This document shows positions 1-5,319 of a stretch of DNA of 7,880 bases, piece after piece. Source of the stretch: JBEICQ01 sp040383885. Lineage in GTDB: Bacteria; Bacteroidota; Bacteroidia; UBA4408. The notes below the pieces were generated by a model. That model was not told where the DNA came from. It ran no database searches and worked only from the letters and a program-made list of their open reading frames with translations. The position numbers and the translations under genes are program-made. How positions within the stretch are numbered: position 1 is the stretch's first letter; the number at the start of each line of letters is the position of its first letter. The DNA is taken from NCBI GenBank assembly GCA_040383885.1, contig JBEICQ010000094.1:1-7880 (forward strand), read 5' to 3'.

Positions 1-1257
1 AGGCCTGAGCTCATTGAAGCCAACATCAAGGTATTGCAGGCCGGATACAACTATGGAGAAACCACAGAAACCGCAAGTAGCCGGTTTCATGTAAAAAAAG
101 CCCCAATGGTCCCGGGCGAGTACCGCTCCATCACCGGAAACCAGGCGGCAGCACTCGGATTGGTGGCAGCAGGTGTGCAAAGCGGATTAAATGTGTTCTA
201 CGGATCTTATCCCATCACTCCTGCCAGCGACATCCTGCATGAATTGTCGAGACACAAAAACTTTCCGGTCATCACTTTTCAGGCAGAAGATGAAATTGCA
301 GCCATATGCGCAGCCATTGGGGCTTCTTTTGGAGGATCCCTCGGGGTTACTGCCTCCTCAGGGCCGGGCATTGCGCTCAAGACTGAGGCGATGGGTCTGG
401 CGCTCATGCTGGAAATCCCGCTGTTGATCATCAATGTACAAAGGGGAGGCCCATCTACAGGCTTACCTACCAAAACCGAACAGGCCGATTTGTTACAGGC
501 CGTATATGGCCGTAACGGAGAAGCGCCGCTTGCAGTAGTAGCTGCAGCAAGCCCCAGCGATTGCTTTGGAATGGTGATGGAAGCAGCAAGGTTGTCGGTG
601 GAGTTTATGACGCCCGTTATCTTTTTAAGCGATGGCTTCATTGCCAATGGTGCGGAGCCCTGGCGCTTTCCGCAGGCAGAGGCACTACCAAAAATCCAGG
701 TGAAATTTGCAGAAGCCGTGGCAGGCGAGAAGTTTTATCCCTACCGACGCAACGAAAAACTGGCGCGCAACTGGGCCATTCCGGGAGTAAAAGGACTGGA
801 GCACAGGGTAGGAGGTTTGGAGAAAGAAGACCTTACCGGAAACATCTCCTATGATCCGGCAAACCATGAAAAAATGGTAGGCATAAGGGCGGAAAAGATT
901 GAAGGCATTGCCAAACATATTCCGCTGCAAAGCATTGATTCCGGTCCGGAAAAAGGAAAACTTTTGCTGGTAGGCTGGGGTTCCACCTATGGTGCGCTAA
1001 AGAGTGCAGCCCAGCAGGCGCGTGAACAAGGCATAGAAGTATCGCACCTGCATCTGCGTTATCTCAATCCCTTTCCGGCCAACCTGGGCGAGCTGCTCAA
1101 AGGATTCAGCAAAATACTTGTTCCTGAAATGAACAGGGGACAACTGGTGAAACTGTTGCGCGACAAATACCTGGTGGATGCTCTTCCGGTGAATAAAATC
1201 AAGGGAATGCCATTCACTGTGGAGGAACTTTTGGGCAGCATCAGGGAGAATGTCTAA
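1..1257 (+). CDS. korA: 2-oxoglutarate (2-oxoacid):ferredoxin oxidoreductase, alpha subunit, 5'-truncated by window edge
   Basis: Carries the pyrimidine-binding half of a thiamine-diphosphate 2-oxoacid:ferredoxin oxidoreductase, a cytoplasmic enzyme that decarboxylates a 2-oxoacid (2-oxoglutarate is most likely) to the acyl-CoA and passes electrons to ferredoxin. The frame is open from base 1 with no stop, so the gene starts upstream; 418 C-terminal residues are visible. The first visible residues (ELIEANIKVLQAGYNYGE) look like the linker between the N-terminal gamma-like domain and the alpha domain in the fused Bacteroidota form, usually about 610 residues. Family motifs are YPITPAS (visible residues 70-76), the following QAEDEIAAI segment with the likely cofactor-contacting Glu, TASSGPG, and QRGGPSTGLPTKTEQADL (147-164). 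The C-terminal part has the VGWGSTYG and PEMNRGQL segments of domain II. The partner korB (beta) is not immediately downstream. Family assignment is firm; the choice of 2-oxoglutarate over another 2-oxoacid is inference. Confidence 0.9.
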   Translation, partial: RPELIEANIKVLQAGYNYGETTETASSRFHVKKAPMVPGEYRSITGNQAAALGLVAAGVQSGLNVFYGSYPITPASDILHELSRHKNFPVITFQAEDEIAAICAAIGASFGGSLGVTASSGPGIALKTEAMGLALMLEIPLLIINVQRGGPSTGLPTKTEQADLLQAVYGRNGEAPLAVVAAASPSDCFGMVMEAARLSVEFMTPVIFLSDGFIANGAEPWRFPQAEALPKIQVKFAEAVAGEKFYPYRRNEKLARNWAIPGVKGLEHRVGGLEKEDLTGNISYDPANHEKMVGIRAEKIEGIAKHIPLQSIDSGPEKGKLLLVGWGSTYGALKSAAQQAREQGIEVSHLHLRYLNPFPANLGELLKGFSKILVPEMNRGQLVKLLRDKYLVDALPVNKIKGMPFTVEELLGSIRENV

Positions 1258-1258
1258 A

Positions 1259-1292
1259 ATTGTGGCTTCATATTTGTATATGAATATCTTTG
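1259..1292 (+). promoter_or_regulatory. Putative Bacteroidota-type promoter for the 1310 lipoprotein gene
   Basis: TATCTTTG at 1285-1292 matches the Bacteroidota -7 consensus TAnnTTTG exactly. A partial -33 element, ATTG, sits at 1259-1262, 22 bases upstream. This spacing is at the long end of what is accepted. Transcription would start around 1297-1300, leaving a leader of only about ten bases before the ATG at 1310. The site begins two bases after the korA stop, so the lipoprotein gene probably has its own promoter, although no terminator separates it from korA. Confidence 0.5.
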
Positions 1293-1309
1293 TACATAAT
1301 AAACGGTTT

Positions 1310-2038
1310 ATGAAAAAAATCATCCTCCCCGCATTTTTCCTGATCATCAGCCTTGGCTGGACTTCCTGTCGCAGAGAGCCCACTGCCACCAAAATACTGA
1401 TGCAGGGCAATTGGGAACTTACGGCAGCTACAGATGCAGCCGGAAACAACATCCTTAATCAGGTAGCCTTCCCGGTAACCGTGATACAGCTTACAGACGA
1501 CAACGGGATGCTGGGCACACATGCACCGCTTGCCACACGCATCGTGTATGGCGACAGCAAATGGACACAGCTATCCGGAAAAATGAACCAGGTGTTTGAT
1601 TATGCCAACCTCAGACTCAACACGGGCGAATATTTTGTGGGTGAAGGCGTTGTTGACAATTTTACGGTAGAGTTTAAGCTTCAGGCAACAGCGATTGTTG
1701 GTGGAGGCCTCAACGATTTGCTGAATATCATTGGTGTGGGCAATGGCTGGTTGCAGCAGACGGTTTATCACAAGTTTACCAATGTTAAGATTACCATTCC
1801 CGGTCAGAACGATGTGAGCACGGGATTTAGTTTTACCCAGAACAACAACCAAAACCAGAATTTAAATACCATGATCTGGGAGTTTACTCCCGCCACGCAG
1901 GCTTTGTACAACTACAAGGATTCTCAGGGCAACCTGGTGGCCTGGATGGGATTTCCGGTGGCCAATTTTGCCAAAGGCACTTATACCTGGACAAAGAGAA
2001 CAGAAGGCGTGAACGATTTGGTAAGGGCCAGGTTGTAA
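1310..2038 (+). CDS. Predicted lipoprotein with lipocalin-like N-terminal motif, function unknown
   Basis: Encodes 242 residues. I chose the ATG at 1310 over an in-frame ATG at 1250, which overlaps korA, because 1310 gives a clean lipoprotein signal: MKK, a hydrophobic core, then a lipobox-like WTSC with the acylated Cys at residue 20, followed by RRE. The mature protein should be anchored in the inner or outer membrane facing the periplasm. Just after the anchor, MQGNWELTAATDAAGNN resembles the start of lipocalin-like lipoproteins common in Bacteroidota (GxWxL, then a D-x-x-G-N turn). The rest alternates short beta-prone stretches rich in Gly, Asn, Thr and aromatics, with VYHKFTNVKI near residues 148-157 and an Asn/Gln-rich patch around 178-185. 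It is probably a beta-barrel or beta-sandwich. No catalytic motif is visible. It lies 52 bases after korA and ends in a terminator, so it is probably monocistronic. I do not recognise a named family. Confidence 0.85.
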   Translation: MKKIILPAFFLIISLGWTSCRREPTATKILMQGNWELTAATDAAGNNILNQVAFPVTVIQLTDDNGMLGTHAPLATRIVYGDSKWTQLSGKMNQVFDYANLRLNTGEYFVGEGVVDNFTVEFKLQATAIVGGGLNDLLNIIGVGNGWLQQTVYHKFTNVKITIPGQNDVSTGFSFTQNNNQNQNLNTMIWEFTPATQALYNYKDSQGNLVAWMGFPVANFAKGTYTWTKRTEGVNDLVRARL

Positions 2039-2063
2039 TTACTCAAATAAAAAAAGCATGAAG

Positions 2064-2090
2064 GGCACAAGAGATTGTGCCTTTTTTTTT
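2064..2090 (+). terminator. Intrinsic terminator of the 1310-2038 lipoprotein gene
   Basis: A perfect 7-bp stem, GGCACAA (2064-2070) with TTGTGCC (2075-2081), encloses a GAGA tetraloop and is followed by nine T (2082-2090). It lies 25 bases after the stop codon. An A-rich run just upstream (2046-2055) is partly complementary to the T tract. Confidence 0.9.
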
Positions 2091-2408
2091 GCCCCGGGAA
2101 GAACGGAAACAGGCTTCACACAAGCAAAAGAAATAGCAGGGGTAAGACAAGATTGCGATTCAACTCATGGTTTGATGGGATGAGCTTATTCCAACAAAAC
2201 AGGGCGGGACTCTGAAAGACGATTTTGGATGTTTGTGCGAGCTTTCGGTACTTTTTGTACAGACCCAAGTTTAGGCGGAGGCCAAAAGATTTAGATATAA
2301 AAGGAGATTCAAGGTGCAAATAAAATTCGCCTCAGCAGATCATACACCTTTGTTTGCAGGCATGCGAGATGGCAAACAGTGAAATAAGCACATGATCCCG
2401 GGGCAAAA
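2087..2408. repeat. 13-bp perfect inverted repeat bracketing a 322-bp non-coding segment
   Basis: The left arm TTTTGCCCCGGGA (2087-2099) is the exact reverse complement of the right arm TCCCGGGGCAAAA (2396-2408). The arms enclose 296 bases. The left arm overlaps the T tract of the upstream terminator. I see no target-site duplication outside the arms (CTTTTTT on the left, GAGGA on the right) and no transposase inside. A small non-autonomous element or an RNA-level long-range pairing is possible. The TCCCGGGA core is itself palindromic, so the evidence from the match is weaker than 13 independent bases. Confidence 0.5.
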
Positions 2409-2479
2409 GAGGACTGTTGTTTTGCTGAAGATGCTTATGCTAACCTTTCCCGGAGAGGTTGCAATAGCCCATTTTGTGC
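2091..2479. other. Intergenic stretch without a convincing gene
   Basis: These 389 bases separate the lipoprotein terminator from the 3' end of the XRE gene. Contents: the inverted repeat arms at 2087-2099 and 2396-2408; a 7-bp perfect stem TGTTTGC (2351-2357) with GCAAACA (2372-2378) around a 14-base loop; and a hairpin at 2442-2460. A 67-codon minus-strand frame (2116-2319) exists but has leucine-dominated composition, few G-starting codons and no recognisable motif, so I do not call it a gene. No tRNA-like fold was seen. Confidence 0.6.
2442..2460 (-). terminator. Hairpin downstream of the XRE gene, weak terminator candidate
   Basis: AACCTTTC (2442-2449) pairs with GAGAGGTT (2453-2460) over 8 positions including one wobble or mismatch, with a CCG loop. 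On the minus strand it lies about 20 bases past the XRE stop codon. No T tract follows on that strand (AGCATAAGC comes next), so it is not a classical intrinsic terminator. It could stabilise the 3' end of the transcript. Confidence 0.3.
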
Positions 2480-2845
2480 TTACTTTTTTTCTAATTCCTG
2501 TTTCAGTCTTGCATTCTCCTCCTCCAGCAATTTGATGTATTTGTCCTTAAAATGGTCAGAGTAAAAATTCATCTGTTCTGCTTTGGCACCGGTAGCTTGC
2601 ACGGTGTTGTTGTTGGTGAGGTTAAAAATTTGGGAAGAATCAAAGCTGAGGAGTTGGGAAAGATCCACCCCCAGGATATCTGCGATTTTCCTTGCTCTGG
2701 TAATGGTGAGATCGATTTCGTTTCGTTCAATTTTGCTGTATCCGCTCAGGCTCATGTCCATTTCTGCGGCCATGCTCTCGCGGGTAATGTTTTTCAGTTC
2801 CCTGAATTTTTTAATCGTATCTCCCAGTTCCATGATGCTTTCCAT
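2480..2845 (-). CDS. XRE-family helix-turn-helix transcriptional regulator with C-terminal coiled coil
   Basis: Encodes 121 residues, a small cytoplasmic DNA-binding protein. Residues about 8-62 form a Cro/C1-type HTH: GDTIKKFRELKNITRESMAAEMDM, then the recognition-helix region SLSGYSKIERNEID, then the ADILGVDLSQLL helix. A low-complexity linker with NLTNNNTV follows. The last 30 residues (FKDKYIKLLEEENARLKQELEKK region) have a charged heptad pattern expected of a dimerising coiled coil. This two-part layout is common among short Bacteroidota XRE proteins. An upstream ATG at 2881 would add an unlikely MTQKTIFCYFSG extension. The ATG at 2833 (117 residues, preceded by GGAAAG) is an equally good start. 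The gene is divergent from the secreted M43 protease at 3076, so it may regulate itself or that gene; no operator is proven. There is no toxin, antitoxin or phage gene beside it. Confidence 0.88.
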   Translation of the reverse strand: MESIMELGDTIKKFRELKNITRESMAAEMDMSLSGYSKIERNEIDLTITRARKIADILGVDLSQLLSFDSSQIFNLTNNNTVQATGAKAEQMNFYSDHFKDKYIKLLEEENARLKQELEKK

Positions 2846-3013
2846 ACCGCTAAAGTAGCAAAATATTGTTTTCTGTGTCATAAAGGTTCTTTTAGTAACA
2901 CATTATCAAGTTTTAATAAATTTCCTTTGTACCTAAATTTCAATGTAAACATTTAAAATCTCCATCATATGAATAAGAGTGTGGAGCAGAACCCACGATA
3001 AAAAACGGCCATG

Positions 3014-3033
3014 CCCAATGGTAGATAATTGGG
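3014..3033 (+). other. Short hairpin in the leader or promoter region of the M43 protease gene
   Basis: CCCAAT (3014-3019) pairs with ATTGGG (3028-3033) around an 8-base loop, 43 bases before the protease ATG. Flanking G3013 and the extra G residues at 3034-3035 allow a slightly longer, bulged stem. It could be an operator half-site pair or a leader structure. There is no T tract, so it is not a terminator. Confidence 0.3.
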
Positions 3034-3075
3034 GGCGAAAACCGAAAAGCCAAAAGAGTAGGAAAAAAATGTAAA

Positions 3076-4362
3076 ATGAATAAAAAACTACAAATCAAAA
3101 TCGTTGCACTATTTGCTTTATTCACAATGTTTTTACAGGCACAGCCACGCAAGTGTGCCACCATGCACAATTTAGAAAAGAGCTTTGCCAAAGACCCCTC
3201 ATTAAAAGAGAGAATGCTTGCAGGCGAACAGAAAAGCAAGGCATGGATTTTAAACCATCCTCGTAGCAATAGTGCGGGTAAAAAAAGAGCGGTTATTACC
3301 ATTCCAACAGTAGTACATGTTATTTGGAATGATTCCTCGGAAAATGTTAGCGACAGTCAAATTAACTCACAAATTGATGTGATGAATGAAGACTTCAGGC
3401 GGATGAATGCCGATACCCTGGATGACCAGCACCCTTTCGGACAATTTGTTGCTGATGCTGAAATAGAATTTTGTCTTGCGCAGCAAGATCCTGATGGAAA
3501 TCCCACCGACGGGATTACAAGAACGGAAACTACAGTAATAAGCTGGGATGATAATAGCTTAGATGACATCAGATCGACAGCGAATGGCGGTCATGATAAT
3601 TGGGATCCAACAAAATACTTGAACCTATATGTGGTAAACCTCAGTGGCACCACTCTGGGTTTTGCCACTTTTCCGGAGGAGCTCACCACTGCACCTAATT
3701 TAGATGGTGTTGTTATCAGATATGAGGCTTTTGGAACCGAGGGAACGGCAGGAACCGGAACTTTTTCTGCCAATAGTGGTGGTAGAACGGCGACCCATGA
3801 AGTTGGGCACTGGCTAAATCTCAGACATATTTGGGCTGACTCTTTGTGCGGGGATGATTTTGTACAAGACACTGAACCTGCAGAGGAAGCAAATTACGAT
3901 TGTCCCACTTTTCCGCACAGAGCAAATAACCAGTGCGGTTCGGGTGCCGATGGTGAGATGTACATGAATTATATGGATTATGTTGACGATGATTGTATGA
4001 ACATGTTTACAATAGGTCAGGCAGACAGAATGCAGGCCGCTCTAAATGGACCCCGTGCAGGATTGCTTACTTCCAATGGTTGTGATCAACCAAACGCTCT
4101 AAACAACCGGGCATTTACAAAAGCCATTTCTGTTTTTCCGAATCCTTGTAACAAACAATTTACCTTGTCAATAGACCTGAGCGGAATACATTCAGTTTCT
4201 GCAAGTCTCGTTAACATGTTTGGTGTCGTAGTTAAAGATTATGGCGTGATAACAAATCCAAATTCCTCAATTGATGTGAATGATATCTCAAGCGGAGTAT
4301 ATTACCTAACTTTTAGAAGCCAAAATAATTTAGCCATTCAAAAACTGTTTGTAACCAAATAA
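3076..4362 (+). CDS. Secreted M43 (pappalysin/cytophagalysin-like) zinc metalloprotease with type IX secretion sorting tail
   Basis: Encodes 428 residues; a secreted zinc endopeptidase of the metzincin clan. A Sec signal peptide (residues 1-22, hydrophobic core ending LQA before QPRK) is followed by a pro-region up to about 75, where TIPTVVHVIWN opens the catalytic domain. The zinc motif is HEVGHWLNLRH (241-251), the HExxHxxNxxH form typical of M43. The Met-turn is MNYMDY (297-302), followed by FTIGQADRMQAAL. Four cysteines between the zinc motif and the Met-turn region (SLCGDD, YDCPTF, NQCGSG, DDCMNM) fit the conserved disulfides of this family. From about residue 348 to the end is a Por secretion-system tail: ISVFPNP, SSGVYYLTF and a terminal KLFVTK. 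It should therefore cross the outer membrane by T9SS and be released or surface-attached. Length is normal for the family and all key residues are present. The substrate is unknown. It is divergent from the XRE gene and followed by a strong terminator. Confidence 0.93.
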   Translation: MNKKLQIKIVALFALFTMFLQAQPRKCATMHNLEKSFAKDPSLKERMLAGEQKSKAWILNHPRSNSAGKKRAVITIPTVVHVIWNDSSENVSDSQINSQIDVMNEDFRRMNADTLDDQHPFGQFVADAEIEFCLAQQDPDGNPTDGITRTETTVISWDDNSLDDIRSTANGGHDNWDPTKYLNLYVVNLSGTTLGFATFPEELTTAPNLDGVVIRYEAFGTEGTAGTGTFSANSGGRTATHEVGHWLNLRHIWADSLCGDDFVQDTEPAEEANYDCPTFPHRANNQCGSGADGEMYMNYMDYVDDDCMNMFTIGQADRMQAALNGPRAGLLTSNGCDQPNALNNRAFTKAISVFPNPCNKQFTLSIDLSGIHSVSASLVNMFGVVVKDYGVITNPNSSIDVNDISSGVYYLTFRSQNNLAIQKLFVTK

Positions 4363-4369
4363 GTTTATG

Positions 4370-4401
4370 CATCAGCGGGCTTTTACCCCGCTGATGTTTT
4401 T
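4370..4401 (+). terminator. Intrinsic terminator of the M43 protease gene
   Basis: A perfect 10-bp stem, CATCAGCGGG (4370-4379) with CCCGCTGATG (4387-4396), encloses a 7-base loop and is followed by five T (4397-4401). It begins 8 bases past the protease stop. The next gene starts only 12 bases after the T tract, with no recognisable promoter in that gap. Confidence 0.9.
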
Positions 4402-4413
4402 AATACATATGCT

Positions 4414-4809
4414 ATGAAAAAGCTTTTGTTTTTATGCGTCATCATACTTTTTTTTTCATGTAGACATACCGCTGTATCAAGGGGTAAAAATGTGACAGGA
4501 ACTACCATGCAGATAGAAAATATTTGTCGGTTCACTGTTTCGTTCATTAGTATAGGTTCAGGTACCGATAAAAATGCACGAAATACATTTTTAGATTATC
4601 TCAATGATTATGAAGTGAAAAACAAGAAGAAATTGATTTTCGAGGTGGTTCCCTGGGGGCGCGAAGGAGAAACAGATTACTGTTTTAAGTTAGCTGAATT
4701 AAAAGAGGATGAGCAAACCAATTTTATTACAAACATCAAAGAGTTATTGAAGCAATCTAAGCTTGTTCGTTACAGCGAAAACACAGCCTGTAAAAACAGA
4801 CAAAAATAG
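4414..4809 (+). CDS. Small predicted lipoprotein, function unknown
   Basis: Encodes 131 residues. It begins with a short lipoprotein signal, MKKLLFLCVIILFFSC, with the lipid-modified Cys most likely at residue 16 in an LFFSC lipobox, followed by RHT. The mature part (about 115 residues) starts with a flexible stretch (17-34), then a compact alpha/beta-looking domain: RFTVSFISIGSGTD (beta strand plus Gly turn), a helix NTFLDYLNDYEVKNKK, a strand LIFEVVPWGREGETDYCF, and a helix around TNFITNIKELLKQ. The PWGREGExDYCF segment and the overall pattern resemble small uncharacterised Bacteroidota proteins I have seen, but I cannot attach a function. Beyond the lipid Cys there are three further cysteines. 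It sits 51 bases after the M43 protease and 12 bases after that gene's terminator, so expression may depend on read-through or on a promoter inside the protease gene. Coding is more AT-rich than the left part of the window. Confidence 0.82.
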   Translation: MKKLLFLCVIILFFSCRHTAVSRGKNVTGTTMQIENICRFTVSFISIGSGTDKNARNTFLDYLNDYEVKNKKKLIFEVVPWGREGETDYCFKLAELKEDEQTNFITNIKELLKQSKLVRYSENTACKNRQK

Positions 4810-4810
4810 A

Positions 4811-4827
4811 ACAGGCAATTTGCCTGT
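4811..4827. terminator. Palindromic hairpin after the small lipoprotein gene, possible terminator
   Basis: ACAGGCA (4811-4817) and TGCCTGT (4821-4827) form a perfect 7-bp stem with an ATT loop, one base past the stop codon. On the plus strand the following bases (GTTAATGAAATG) lack a T tract, so termination there would be weak. On the minus strand the stem is followed by TCTATTTTTG, which looks more like an intrinsic terminator facing leftward. No credible minus-strand gene was found to use it. Confidence 0.45.
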
Positions 4828-5319
4828 GTTAATGAAATGACTTCAACGGAAATAAATCAGGCAACAAGAAGTGTGTTTTTTTGGGGACTTACATGGAGCT
4901 TGTTTACCCCCATTTATTCACATATTAAGGTAGCAGGTTTGAATTTTTGGTTTTTGTTTGTTGTAAAGGAGTGAAGGGGTAATCTATTTCTTATGATGAA
5001 TGTTTTAGTACGCGAAACTTTTTGATGGTGATGTTCATTCTCATAGTCTAGCTTTTGCCTTTTAAGTGGTAAATTGACAACTTGTGTGGTATAATACAAT
5101 TGATTGGGCTGTTTTACCTCATAACAATGTAATTTCTTTGTGAGTAAACTTGACATCGACTTGGATTTAAATAGTTCAATGCTAAAAACGAATCTTAAAA
5201 ACCGGCATGGGGATAATCGAAGTGTATCGTTCCCATAAAAAAACAAGACAAACTTATCAGCTGACTTAAACCCAATGCGAACAAGGTTGGTACATAAATC
5301 AATTTCATCACTTGATATC
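4828..5319. other. AT-rich intergenic stretch upstream of the collagen-like gene, no convincing gene
   Basis: About 490 bases with no gene I can support. A 135-codon minus-strand frame (4914-5321, with a 12-codon longer variant) is open. Only about 16% of its codons begin with G, it has two Ala and two Gly, and it has no motif, so it reads as chance. A 45-codon plus-strand frame (4837-4974) would give a Trp/Phe-rich hydrophobic peptide (VFFWGLTWSLF region). It follows the lipoprotein gene by 27 bases but lacks other support. A TTTCTTTG at about 5128-5138 is a poor -7 match with no -33 partner. The promoter of the 5320 gene presumably lies in this stretch but I cannot place it. Confidence 0.55.

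Noticed and set aside
1250..1309. Upstream ATG giving a 20-residue longer form of the first lipoprotein
   Set aside because: It overlaps the end of korA and the putative promoter, and it would place an unsuitable extension before a clean lipoprotein signal peptide.
2116..2319. 67-codon minus-strand frame in the intergenic stretch
   Set aside because: Leucine-heavy composition with few G-starting codons and no recognisable domain; it lies inside the inverted-repeat-bracketed segment and looks like chance.
4837..4974. 45-codon hydrophobic plus-strand frame just after the small lipoprotein gene
   Set aside because: No ribosome binding signal, homology or conserved context can be shown; short Phe/Trp-rich frames are expected in T-rich DNA.
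5074..5095. TTGACA followed by TATAAT, resembling a sigma-70 promoter
   Set aside because: The spacing is only 10 bases instead of about 17, and Bacteroidota primary sigma factors use a different consensus.
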